This document shows positions 36,902 through 45,524 of a stretch of DNA of 64,000 bases, piece after piece. Position 1 is the first letter of the stretch. Every line of letters starts with the position of its first letter. The DNA comes from Haloimpatiens massiliensis (lineage in GTDB: Bacteria > Bacillota > Clostridia > Clostridiales > Clostridiaceae). The stretch is taken from positions 1,758,156 to 1,822,155 of the forward strand of contig NZ_LT854640.1 of the NCBI RefSeq assembly GCF_900184255.1, read 5' to 3'. A program made the position numbers and the translations under genes. The notes below the pieces were generated by a model. It was not told where the DNA came from and did not search any database. It saw only the letters and a list, made by a program, of their open reading frames with translations.

Positions 36902-37515
36902 AATATTTTCCTCCCTTTTAATTTTTATTTTTTACTTTTCTGTTTTTTGTTTCTTGAATTTAATTTTTAATTTCGTTTTTATTTTTACTTTTATTTTTAC
37001 TTTTGTTTTTTAATTTTTAATTATTCAATTTATGATTTTTGAACATTATCCTATATACCTTATCTTCAATATTTTTTACTGTGTATTTTGCTTGATGTAT
37101 TTTTATTCATATTAGCTTATATTTATGCATTAATTTTAATAAATTATACATATAAATGAATTTATATGTATGGTATGTTAAGTAAATATATTCCTTAATT
37201 AAATTATAAATATTGTTACAAGACTAATATTAAATATATATTAAAATCACGCAAAGATAATCATCGCATCCTTATCATATGATTTTTCAAGTATTGCATA
37301 GGTTTTTCTCTTTTGGGACGTATTATGATAAATAACTAATTTGAATTGTATATTATTATATTTACTTATTTACTTGTAATATTCACTTTATTTATTCATT
37401 GTAAAAGATTATATATTATTATTTATAATTATGCAATATTTTTTTATGTTTTTATCATAAAAATTTCAGTAAAATTTAAAATTGTTCTTCATATAATGTA
37501 TTATGCGGTAAGGAG
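36902..37515. other. 614-bp AT-rich intergenic region
   Basis: Divergent region between the importer and the transpeptidase. A 110-bp tract at about 36915-37025 is made of repeated tttttattttta/cttttattttt units on the plus strand (purine-rich leader on the minus-strand mRNA). No gene, hairpin terminator or known riboswitch was recognised. Confidence 0.55.
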
Positions 37516-38460
37516 ATGATTAAAATAGGTAAAAAAAATAGAATTATAGCTTCTTCAATAGCCATCGTTATTTCAATAGTAGCCTATAACGTAAGTTCTA
37601 AAGATAAAAATCATCACATAAATAATTTGAATAACTCAATAAATACTTCACTTTCCAAAGATAACATTATTCCAGATCCATATTATTCAGAAGACTACTT
37701 AAATCATCATTTAAAAATTATAAACTCTGCGAAAACAAAAGATAAGAAAAACTTCATAATTAAACCTGGAGATACAGGTTCCTCCGTAGAACTTATTCAA
37801 AATCACTTAAAAAGATTAGGTTATCCTATAATTGTAGATGGACAATATGGTCAAAAAACTACTAAATATATAATGGAATTTCAATTTAAGGCTGGATTAG
37901 TGGTAGATGGAATAGTTGGTAAAGATACTTTTGAAAAACTTAAAAATGCAAAAGAAGATAAATTAAAATACCATAAACCTGAAGTTAAAAATAACGATTC
38001 TTCTAAGAGAAAAACTCCAAAAGAATCCTCTAAAAAATCTACTAACAAAAATAACATTATAGATATTAATAATCAATGTTTCTGCTCTACTACACCATAC
38101 TTTATATATGTAGATCTTAAATCTCATAAGGTCAATATATTTTCAGGACAATGTAAAAATTGGAAATTAATAAAATCTTTCACTTGCACCACTGGCGCTC
38201 CTTCTACTCCAACTATAAAAGGCACATATAAACTTAGTTTAAAAGGTAAAGAACTGAAATTAGATTATTGCGTAGTAAAATACTACTCCCAGATACAAGG
38301 CAATTATTTATTCCATTCTATATTATATGATTTTAATGGCAAAGTTATGGACAGTAGACTTGGCTATAGCCTTTCCCATGGCTGCATAAGACTATCTACT
38401 GAAAATGCAAAATATATATATGATTTTGTACCAATAGGTACTACAATTCATATTCAATAA
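37516..38460 (+). CDS. L,D-transpeptidase with peptidoglycan-binding domain
   Basis: 314 residues. A signal-anchor helix near residues 8-26 places the rest outside the membrane. A PG_binding_1 domain (I-K-P-G-D-T-G-S-S-V-E-L-I-Q-N-H-L-K-R-L-G-Y) spans about 87-145. A Lys/Ser-rich linker leads to a YkuD L,D-transpeptidase domain with the catalytic motif S-H-G-C-I-R-L (cysteine about 290) and the upstream H-S-I-L. It cross-links peptidoglycan stem peptides (3-3 links) or attaches proteins. The AAGGAG sits immediately before the ATG, closer than normal, so the exact start is uncertain by a few codons. Confidence 0.9.
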   Translation: MIKIGKKNRIIASSIAIVISIVAYNVSSKDKNHHINNLNNSINTSLSKDNIIPDPYYSEDYLNHHLKIINSAKTKDKKNFIIKPGDTGSSVELIQNHLKRLGYPIIVDGQYGQKTTKYIMEFQFKAGLVVDGIVGKDTFEKLKNAKEDKLKYHKPEVKNNDSSKRKTPKESSKKSTNKNNIIDINNQCFCSTTPYFIYVDLKSHKVNIFSGQCKNWKLIKSFTCTTGAPSTPTIKGTYKLSLKGKELKLDYCVVKYYSQIQGNYLFHSILYDFNGKVMDSRLGYSLSHGCIRLSTENAKYIYDFVPIGTTIHIQ

Positions 38461-38530
38461 GTGAACTTTTCTAACAAAATGTTAGATACCATGTTAGAAG
38501 TTTCATATATATCATTGATAATAAAATAAA

Positions 38531-38560
38531 AAACCTATAGGAATAAATTCCTATAGGTTT
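38531..38560. terminator. Bidirectional terminator
   Basis: AAACCTATAGGAA (38531-38543) and TTCCTATAGGTTT (38548-38560) form a perfect 13-bp stem with a 4-nt loop between convergent genes. Confidence 0.85.
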
Positions 38561-38575
38561 CTATATCAGTTGATA

Positions 38576-38743
38576 TTATCTTCTGAATCCTCTGTTGTTT
38601 CTTTCTTGTTTTCTAGCTTTTCTGCACTCAGGGCATCTTTGAGGTTCATTTTCAAAACCTTTTTCTTTGTAGAACGCTTGTTCTCCCTCAGTGAATACAA
38701 ATTCTTTTCCGCAATCTTTACATGTTAAAGTTTTATCTGCCAT
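38576..38743 (-). CDS. Zinc-ribbon miniprotein (zf-trcl type)
   Basis: 55 residues: M-A-D-K-T-L-T-C-K-D-C-G-K-E-F-V-F-T at the start and Q-R-C-P-E-C-R-K-A-R-K-Q at residues 36-47, so two CxxC pairs make one zinc ribbon. Such proteins are common beside cold-shock and housekeeping genes in Firmicutes; their role is unknown, perhaps RNA or DNA contact. GGAGG lies upstream of the ATG. It shares the terminator with the convergent transpeptidase. Confidence 0.85.
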   Translation of the reverse strand: MADKTLTCKDCGKEFVFTEGEQAFYKEKGFENEPQRCPECRKARKQERNNRGFRR

Positions 38744-38980
38744 TTAAACATTCCTCCTTTTAATTTATACCAAGATTTAAAACGGATCTACTCGATAACC
38801 TAAAAAGGGAATGTTTTAATCGTTATTAAATCTTTTATGTTATAATTTATTAACTATAACATAATTATAATATCACAACTACATTTATTATGCAATATAT
38901 TTTTTACTATTTTAGGTATACAATTATCTACAAAATACCAAAAATTAAACTATGTTTATTCAAGACAACCTCCCACATTT

Positions 38981-39616
38981 CTACTTATTTCGGGAGGTGC
39001 CAGGCAGCAATAATTTGGCCTTTACTATCAATCTTCTTTTGCCCTTTTCTGTGCAAGTTACTAAAGTAAGAATACTTTCCTCACTAGGATTTAAAACCTC
39101 TACTCTTTCAGGCTCCACAACAAATTTATCATAAACCTTGTACTCAAAATCTCCCTGCATAGTTTTTATTAAAATTTTATCTCCATTTGCTATATTCTCT
39201 TCAAGCCCATTAAAAAATTCATTATATACGTAACTACTATGTCCAGCAAGAGCGCAGTTTCCCTTTTCACCTGGCATCACAGTTTCAGGAAAATGTCCTA
39301 CTGCATACCTTAAAAGTTCCTTTTTAACTCCCTCTCCTATGGCCACTGTTAAATCGATTTTTGGTATTTGAATAATACCTATAGTTCCTTCTGACAATGA
39401 AAGCTCTTTCTTTTTTGCATCCCTGGAATCTACCTTGTTATTATCTTCATTTTTACTATTTTTATTTCTACTTTCCTTTACTCTCTCTTCAAACTGCTTT
39501 ACCATAGTTTTATTTTTATTTTCCACTTTATACCTTAAATAAAGAGTACCACCTATAATACCTATACCTGAAACTATTAATAAAATACTTATTACATTTA
39601 ATATTTTTCTTTTCAT
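38981..39616 (-). CDS. Class D sortase
   Basis: 211 residues with one N-terminal membrane anchor (residues 6-28) and a Lys/Asn/Glu-rich stalk. The sortase barrel carries the catalytic triad: His126 in A-G-H-S-S, Cys188 in L-V-T-C-T, and Arg194/195 in K-R-R-L. Class D sortases of spore formers attach LPXTG-like proteins to peptidoglycan, in some species in sporulating cells. No substrate with a sorting signal is visible in this window. Confidence 0.9.
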   Translation of the reverse strand: MKRKILNVISILLIVSGIGIIGGTLYLRYKVENKNKTMVKQFEERVKESRNKNSKNEDNNKVDSRDAKKKELSLSEGTIGIIQIPKIDLTVAIGEGVKKELLRYAVGHFPETVMPGEKGNCALAGHSSYVYNEFFNGLEENIANGDKILIKTMQGDFEYKVYDKFVVEPERVEVLNPSEESILTLVTCTEKGKRRLIVKAKLLLPGTSRNK

Positions 39617-39905
39617 ATCCCATTATTGCCCCCTATAACAACTCTGATAAAATTCCTCATACAAAAATTATAACAGAAAAAAGAAAAATTTGGGATATAT
39701 AATTCTTTAAATTCACTATTATTATAATAACCAAGTAACTTCCACCTATACAACCAACCAAGGTATTTAAACTTTTTTCTTTAAATCTCATATGGTAAAA
39801 AAAATTCCTTAAATCCCACCTTTACATACTTATATACTAATGTGAAATAGACAAAATAATAATGTACTAAAAATCAAACTCTATAAAGAGAAAGGAGTAA
39901 TACTT

Positions 39906-40223
39906 ATGAATAATAATTTAGAAGAAACTAAGAGATTAAATGCCCAATCAGTTGCTAATAAAGGAAAAGCTGGTTCTATGTCTAGCAGTTCAATGACTAA
40001 TAATACTATGTCTGCTAATAACTTTACTAACACTATTGAAGAAACTAAAACCTTAAATGCTCAATCAGTTGCTAACAAAGGTATGTCTAGTTCTACTTCT
40101 AATATGTCTAGTAGTTCAATGACTAATGGTGCTATGCCTGCTAATAACTTTACTAACACTATTGAAGAAACTAAAAGATTAAATGCCCAATCAGTTGCTA
40201 ATAAGGGTAAATCTAGTAAATAA
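39906..40223 (+). CDS. Repeat protein resembling gamma-type small acid-soluble spore proteins
   Basis: 105 residues, almost wholly three copies of E-E-T-K-x-L-N-A-Q-S-V-A-N-K-G separated by Ser/Met/Asn/Thr-rich spacers. Bacillus SspE has the same plan (repeats of E-T-N-A-Q-Q-V-R-K-Q-N-Q-Q-S-A), a storage protein degraded at germination. No tryptophan or cysteine. AAAGGAG precedes the ATG. The assignment is by resemblance of repeat design and composition. Confidence 0.7.
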   Translation: MNNNLEETKRLNAQSVANKGKAGSMSSSSMTNNTMSANNFTNTIEETKTLNAQSVANKGMSSSTSNMSSSSMTNGAMPANNFTNTIEETKRLNAQSVANKGKSSK

Positions 40224-40229
40224 TAATTA

Positions 40230-40250
40230 AAGGCAGGTTTATCCTGCCTT
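40230..40250 (+). terminator. Terminator of the SASP-like gene
   Basis: AAGGCAGG / CCTGCCTT with a 5-nt loop, 7 bases after the stop codon; the tail is only moderately T-rich. Confidence 0.65.
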
Positions 40251-40275
40251 ACTTAAAATTATTTTTAAATTTAAA

Positions 40276-41085
40276 CTACAAATATCCACTTAACTTATTG
40301 TCATCTTTCATTTTATTTACTAAATGTTTCATCTCCTGATCCTTATTTTTATCCATAATAAGTATAACATCTCCGGAATCTACTATCACCAAATCCTTTA
40401 TACCAAATCCTATTATGAGTTTCTTACCTCCAAATATAGAACAATTTTCACTCTCCTCCATATAGGCATTTCCTGTTATATTATTTCCTCGATATTCTGC
40501 TAAAAATCTACTAAGGGATTCAAAACTCCCAATATCATCCCATATAAAATTGCTCTTTATTACATAAGCTCTTCTAGTCTTTTGCATTATTCCAAAGTCT
40601 ACAGATATTCCATCAATTAACTGATACTCTTCACCTATAACCTTTTCCTCTTCATCTGTATCCAAAGACTTATATACATTCATAAGTCTTTCATACATTT
40701 TAGGTAAATATTTTTCCATTTCTCTAAGGAATACATCTGCCCTCCATATGAACATTCCACTATTCCACATATAATTTCCATCTATTATTAAATCCTTGGC
40801 TACTTCAAGATTAGGTTTCTCTAAAAATCGCTCAACCTTATATGAAGGTATTCTACTGACTATTCTTTCGCCAGCTCTTATATAGCCATATCCAGTTTCA
40901 GGTCTTGTAGGATTTATTCCTATAGTCACAAGTCCCCTTCTTCTCTGAACTATCTCTACCGCTTGATTTATAGTATCTATAAATTCATCATTGCCTTCTA
41001 TATAATGATCTGATGGCAAAACAATCATAGTTGCATCTTGATCTTTTTTTAAAAGCTTCACGGCTGAAAGACCTATGCATGTGGC
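40276..41085 (-). pseudogene. manC: manC 3' part (mannose-1-phosphate guanylyltransferase), separated by the 20-kb element
   Basis: 269 codons reading A-T-C-I-G-L-S-A-V-K-L-L-K-K-D-Q-D from the junction, then I-V-L-P-S-D-H-Y-I, G-Y-G-Y-I, F-L-E-K-P and W-N-S-G-M-F-I-W, all GDP-mannose pyrophosphorylase motifs. The N-terminal G-G-K-G-T-R nucleotide-binding part is 20.3 kb away at 61413-61670. Joining the two at the 12-bp core gives an uninterrupted 355-residue enzyme that would make GDP-mannose from mannose-1-phosphate and GTP. As it stands this half is inactive unless the element is excised. Confidence 0.92.
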
Positions 41086-41097
41086 GGTCTCCTTGTT
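41086..41097. other. Left attachment-site core (attL)
   Basis: GGTCTCCTTGTT, identical to 61413-61424. To its left is manC coding sequence; to its right the element begins with the arm GGATATAGGTC (41100-41110). The predicted crossover dinucleotide is GT at 41087-41088. Confidence 0.88.
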
Positions 41098-41130
41098 CAG
41101 GATATAGGTCTTTTTTATTAATTTTTCATC

Positions 41131-41155
41131 GGTCGCTACAGGTCGCGGCCGGTCG
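41131..41155. repeat. GGTCG direct-repeat triplet beside attL
   Basis: GGTCG at 41131, 41141 and 41151, exact 10-bp period, in a GC-rich 25-bp patch within very AT-rich DNA, 20 bp inside the attP arm. It could be an accessory-factor site; unproven. Confidence 0.6.
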
Positions 41156-41158
41156 TTT

Positions 41159-41874
41159 TTATTCTTCTACATTTGAATCTACTAATACATATCTAATTTT
41201 CGACCCTGCTCCAATTCTTTTTATTTTATCTAATTGTATTAATGCATTAAAAATCTCTTTACTCTTCGTTCTACCAAACCCTAACTCACTAGTACATTTT
41301 TTAGTATTTATAAATTCATTTTTAATTACATAATCTAGCACCTTTTTTTCATCTGCTCCTAAAACAACTGATTTTTTATCACAATCATCATTATCTATAT
41401 TATCTATATCATTTATATTTTCATTGCTTACATTTTTAAATACTTCTGTTAAATAATACTTAGTTCCTCTACCTATTCCATCAGCCTCCAAATAACCTTT
41501 ATCAACTAATAATGATAGTATTTTATTACTATTTATTGCATGTGTATCCAGTAGTTGTTGAAGTCTATTATTAGTAACATATTCTTCCTGATCTGATGCT
41601 ACTAGTGCCATAACTTCTTCCCTACTTAATTCATTATATTTATTTTTCAATGCTGATTTAAGTAACATTATGCTTTGTTCTGGTAACATTGAAATTGTCC
41701 TTAAGGTCAATACTATTCTATCTGGATCGTATAATTCTTCCAAATCTGGTGCTAACCACTCTTGCTCTTTCCATGCAAGTTGTATATTTTCGAGGCCTGA
41801 ACCTGCACGTTCTCCAATACCTAGTAAATTAAACATCTTAAAGATATTTTCATTTCTCGGATCACTTATTCCAC
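41159..41874 (-). pseudogene. C-terminal fragment of an AlbA-type ATP-binding regulator
   Basis: About 238 codons in frame from a stop just downstream of the recombinase, reading G-G-I-S-D-P-R-N-E-N-I-F-K-M-F-N-L-L-G-I-G-E-R-A-G-S-G-L. That is the HATPase_c_4 region usually found in the second half of AlbA_2-domain ATP-binding proteins; winged-helix-like sequence follows. The N-terminal AlbA_2 domain and half the ATPase are missing. An internal ATG could still make a 225-residue product, but it has no clear ribosome binding site. It was probably truncated when the recombinase region became joined here. Confidence 0.68.
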
Positions 41875-41877
41875 CTT

Positions 41878-43425
41878 TTAATTGAACTTATAATAAACCT
41901 GTACCCTCTTATCCCTAGTATTTTTATCTTCAGTAACCACAATCTTATCTATTAGGCTTTCCACAATAAATCTATCAAATTCCTGAAAATTTATAATTCT
42001 ATCTATCTTATCTTTATAATATTTATATTCATCATCTACAGATTTTTCATTGTGTATTGCTTTGCATAATTCTTCTTTTTTTCTAAGTAATCTTGCTTGC
42101 TTTGATTGAATGTTCTCTAAAACCATCTTAAAATTTCTTTCATTTATTACATCTTCTAGCTTATCTAAATACAGTTTTTCAAATTGCTTATCTAATTTTT
42201 GCAGTTCTCTTTGAATAGTATCTAATTCTGAATTCTTATTTTTCTTTTTTGTTACCTTTGACTTTGCTTTTTTATAAATTTCTCCCTTATTGATTTTAGA
42301 TACATAATTTTTCAAATCTGAAATAATAGTTTCTTTAAGATAGTCCTCTTTTATTGAATGTGCAGTACATCTTTTGGCACCCTGCTGACTGTTTGTGCAT
42401 TTATAGCCTTTATATTTTTTTCTATAGGACATGCTGCCACCACATTCATTACATTTTAGTATTCCAGAGAAAATATGCACACTATCATACTTATATCTAT
42501 ATCCATTAGCTCTTTTTTGAATCTCCCTTTGAGTTTTTTCAAAAATCTCTTTAGAAATTATCCCTGGGAATTCTCCGCCTATTATCCACTCCTCTTTAGG
42601 TGTCTTAACTACTTTTTTTACCTTATAGCTTATTTTTTTATACCTACCTTGAACCATGTATCCTGCATATTTGGGATTTTTTAATATAGACAATATTGTA
42701 TTGCTATTCCAAAGTCCAAATTTAGAAAAAGCAAAATTTTCAAGTCTTGCTGAGGGCGGTTTAATCCCCTTACTATTCAAATAAGATGCAATTCTCCCAG
42801 CGCCCCATCCTTGCAAATATAAATTATAAATCTCTTTTACTACTTCAGTAGTTTCATCTCCCGCTGGTACAAGAGCTATAGTTTTGATATTTTCATTGTA
42901 CTGCTTTTGAAATTTATAGCCATAGGGTGGTTTACTGGCAATAGAAGATCCCCTAAGCATTCTCTGCTTTAGTCCATCTCTTGAACGCCTTGAGCAGTCT
43001 TTTATATACATCTCATTTAAAATATTTTTAAATGGAACTATATCATTAACTTCCTCAAGGGTATCTACATTATCAAGTACCGATATAAATCTTATTCCAT
43101 TTACTTTAAAATAATCCTCTAGATAATATCCAGCAGTTATATAGTTTCTTGAAAACCTTGATAAATCCCTAGTTAAAACCATATTTATCTTTTTATGCTC
43201 TATATCTTCCTTCATTTTTATAAAACTGTCCCGCTGAAAATTAGATCCTGAAAAGCCTGCGTCTTCATAGACATCAATAAGATTGTAAACTGCTTCTTTA
43301 TCGTTTTTGCTTTTTTCTAAAAGCCATTTTTTTAGACTGGAAACTTGAGCTGGTATAGACTCTTGTTGTTCTTTTTTATCTGTGGAAACTCTAGCGTATA
43401 TAGCCACATTCCATATTTTTCTCAT
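41878..43425 (-). CDS. Large serine recombinase (integrase/excisionase of the element)
   Basis: 515 residues from the ATG at 43425, with GAGGGAG 8 bases upstream; an in-frame GTG three codons earlier is less likely. Resolvase catalytic domain with Ser14 in Y-A-R-V-S-T-D-K, and R-D-L-S-R-F-S-R-N-Y near residue 91. A recombinase domain follows, then a zinc ribbon (C-N-E-C-G-G-S-M ... C-T-N-S ... K-R-C) near residues 325-355 and a C-terminal coiled-coil/Lys-rich region. It would catalyse attP x attB integration and, with a directionality factor, excision. It lies close to attL and appears intact. Confidence 0.93.
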   Translation of the reverse strand: MRKIWNVAIYARVSTDKKEQQESIPAQVSSLKKWLLEKSKNDKEAVYNLIDVYEDAGFSGSNFQRDSFIKMKEDIEHKKINMVLTRDLSRFSRNYITAGYYLEDYFKVNGIRFISVLDNVDTLEEVNDIVPFKNILNEMYIKDCSRRSRDGLKQRMLRGSSIASKPPYGYKFQKQYNENIKTIALVPAGDETTEVVKEIYNLYLQGWGAGRIASYLNSKGIKPPSARLENFAFSKFGLWNSNTILSILKNPKYAGYMVQGRYKKISYKVKKVVKTPKEEWIIGGEFPGIISKEIFEKTQREIQKRANGYRYKYDSVHIFSGILKCNECGGSMSYRKKYKGYKCTNSQQGAKRCTAHSIKEDYLKETIISDLKNYVSKINKGEIYKKAKSKVTKKKNKNSELDTIQRELQKLDKQFEKLYLDKLEDVINERNFKMVLENIQSKQARLLRKKEELCKAIHNEKSVDDEYKYYKDKIDRIINFQEFDRFIVESLIDKIVVTEDKNTRDKRVQVYYKFN

Positions 43426-43438
43426 GCCATTCACTCCC

Positions 43439-43606
43439 TCAATCTTGCTCTTTAGAGTAAATGGCAGCTGTGCGATTATCTTTACTATAGCATATTTTAT
43501 TTTTTTTCGTAATGCTGTAATATAAAATCTTTTCTAAAATAATTTTCTCCAATAGCTCCTGAAAGTTCTTATCCCCATAATGAAATTCTATATCTACTTT
43601 AGACAC
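43439..43606 (-). CDS. 55-residue micro-protein directly upstream of the serine recombinase
   Basis: It starts at GTG 43606 with GGAGG seven bases upstream and ends 14 bases before the recombinase ATG, so the two are likely co-translated. Sequence S-K-V-D-I-E-F-H-Y-G-D-K-N-F-Q-E-L-L-E-K-I-I-L at the N-terminus, then Lys/Tyr-rich. Similar short frames preceding serine recombinases occur in Firmicutes. A role as accessory or directionality factor is possible, not shown. Its ribosome binding site lies inside a strong hairpin. Confidence 0.62.
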   Translation of the reverse strand: MSKVDIEFHYGDKNFQELLEKIILEKILYYSITKKNKICYSKDNRTAAIYSKEQD

Positions 43607-43610
43607 AAAA

Positions 43611-43654
43611 AATCCTCCAGCATATTGCTATATATATTAATATGCTAGAGGATT
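43611..43654 (-). promoter_or_regulatory. Hairpin that buries the ribosome binding site of the recombinase operon
   Basis: AATCCTCTAGCATATT pairs with AATATGCTGGAGGATT on the minus strand (15 of 16 positions), and is followed by six Ts and then the GTG start. The GGAGG is in the second arm. It therefore looks both like an intrinsic terminator and like a translational lock. Confidence 0.65.
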
Positions 43655-43658
43655 AGTT

Positions 43659-43741
43659 ATAATGTAAAATTGAAAATTTAGAATGAAAAACCCTTATTAA
43701 TCTAATGTAAAACTTACAAATTTATATGCAAAAATTGAGTT
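43659..43741. repeat. Family A repeat fragment inside the element
   Basis: gaaaaacccttattaatctaatg followed by atatgcaaaaattgagtta matches the right end of the chromosomal family A copies, with several substitutions. It lies in the leader of the recombinase operon. Confidence 0.65.
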
Positions 43742-43781
43742 ATATGATATTTTGCTAATATTTATTCATTAGCTCCACCTT

Positions 43782-45479
43782 CTATAATTCAATACATTCC
43801 ACATGTTTTTTACCTATAACAATTATCAATAAATATTTCTTGCTTTTATTTGAAGCATGTTCTAATTTGCTGCTGCATTTATATCTTTGAAGTTGCTCTA
43901 ATCCCTGATTTTTGACTTCTTCGAACTTATCTTTTTCACTTTCCTTTATATATTTAAGTTCTATAACCCACTCATAATTAATATATTTATCATAAGCTTT
44001 ATTTGAAGAAAGAAATATATCTATATATCCACCTTCTACCTCAAATTCACTATTTACTAGATATATACCATTTATAAAAAAAGAAATTAAAATCATCTTT
44101 ACACTTTTTTCATTAAACTGCATTAAATCTCTATTAGATAATACAGAAATAAAATTCTTTAAATACTCATTAAATAATGTTATTTTGCCATTTGAAGCCA
44201 TATTATTTACCGCATCAAATAACATTTCATCTTCTACTAATAATTTGGATTTTTCTTGAAATTTTTCAATAAAATATTCCCAATAAATAGTCCTAACTGC
44301 ATAATTAGGTATGGCCATAATATACTTATCAAAATAAGTATTGTGAATTGTAAGCATACCCATATAATATAGTAGAGATACAAAATTCTCCTTTTTATCA
44401 TACATATATTCTAAATTAAATTTTTCCACCAATTTTGTGCTTATTTCTTCTCCTAAAATAAGTTTTTTTACAATTTCCTCATCCCTAAAATTAAATGCCA
44501 TATTTTCTAACTTTCTATAATCAGTTTTAATATTCATATCTAATAAATTTTCAGGATAAACTTTATTTTTTATAATATTTTGTATAAAATAAAGAGACAA
44601 ACTTGGATTATATACTCTATTTTTTGAAAACTTACTAAACAAATAACCATCATAATATTTTTTCATGTCTTTTAAAACAGTTTCTAAATCAAACATTTCA
44701 TCTATTTTATATTCTTTTAATATGCTTCTTATTTCTTCTTCATTAAAACCCAGCATCTCATTTACATTATTTTCTAAAGTCAAATTAATTGTTATGTTAA
44801 ATCCGCTAGTTAAATCATCTAGCATTATAGGACTTACTCCTGTAATAAAAATTCTTTCTACACAAAATGCAGTGCCAGTTTTTATAGTTTTATAAAAAGT
44901 TCTTACATATCTCTCGCTTGATATCACTTCATAATATAAATTTTTATTACCACATGAAATTAAATCATTTGCAAAGTTATCATACTCATCAATTATTATA
45001 AACATTTTTTTATTTGTGGTATTAGTCAATGATATAATTTTATTTATAACTATTTCAGCACCTTTAGATTCATTTAAAATATCTTTATCTTGAAAAAACT
45101 TATCATATTTAGCCAAAAACTCCTTAGCAGCTGACAAAACACAGTTATCAAAACTTTCTATAAATCTTTCTTTTCCTTCACTTACCACTAAATTAGAGAA
45201 ATTTATATATAATACTAAATACTGATTTCTTCTCTCAGTTGGATTTAACCCTATATATAAATCTTTAAATAATTCTTCAAATTTTTCAGCTTTATTTATA
45301 TCATAATAATTTTCTATCATAGATAAAAATAAACTTTTACCAAACTTTCTAGGCCTTATAAAAAACTGATATGGAGGCTCATTTTCTAGAATCTCAATGT
45401 ATTTACTTTTGTCTACATATAAATAATTTTGTTCTCTAATTGTCTGAAAATTAGATATACCATAGGGAACTTTTTTCAT
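43782..45479 (-). CDS. AAA-ATPase-like / DUF1703 (PD-(D/E)XK) protein
   Basis: 565 residues. The N-terminal AAA-ATPase_like domain (Pfam PF09820) starts P-Y-G-I-S-N-F-Q-T-I-R and has R-P-R-K-F-G-K-S-L-F as its P-loop-like region and F-I-I-I-D-E-Y-D as Walker B. The C-terminus is a nuclease-like DUF1703 domain with G-G-Y-I-D-I-F-L and V-I-E-L-K-Y-I, the D...ExK core. The family is often multicopy and accessory in clostridia; its function is unknown, and defence or toxin-like roles have been proposed. It is preceded by the fic gene in the same orientation. Confidence 0.85.
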   Translation of the reverse strand: MKKVPYGISNFQTIREQNYLYVDKSKYIEILENEPPYQFFIRPRKFGKSLFLSMIENYYDINKAEKFEELFKDLYIGLNPTERRNQYLVLYINFSNLVVSEGKERFIESFDNCVLSAAKEFLAKYDKFFQDKDILNESKGAEIVINKIISLTNTTNKKMFIIIDEYDNFANDLISCGNKNLYYEVISSERYVRTFYKTIKTGTAFCVERIFITGVSPIMLDDLTSGFNITINLTLENNVNEMLGFNEEEIRSILKEYKIDEMFDLETVLKDMKKYYDGYLFSKFSKNRVYNPSLSLYFIQNIIKNKVYPENLLDMNIKTDYRKLENMAFNFRDEEIVKKLILGEEISTKLVEKFNLEYMYDKKENFVSLLYYMGMLTIHNTYFDKYIMAIPNYAVRTIYWEYFIEKFQEKSKLLVEDEMLFDAVNNMASNGKITLFNEYLKNFISVLSNRDLMQFNEKSVKMILISFFINGIYLVNSEFEVEGGYIDIFLSSNKAYDKYINYEWVIELKYIKESEKDKFEEVKNQGLEQLQRYKCSSKLEHASNKSKKYLLIIVIGKKHVECIEL

Positions 45480-45524
45480 ATTAATACATTCCTCTCACTA
45501 AACAAGTTTTATTGTATAATTTAA

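Noticed and set aside
43680..43760. SigE-like promoter (tcATAta ... gCATATAaat) upstream of the recombinase operon
   Set aside because: The spacing is about two bases shorter than usual, and the sequence is part of a family A repeat end, so it is not strong evidence for mother-cell control.
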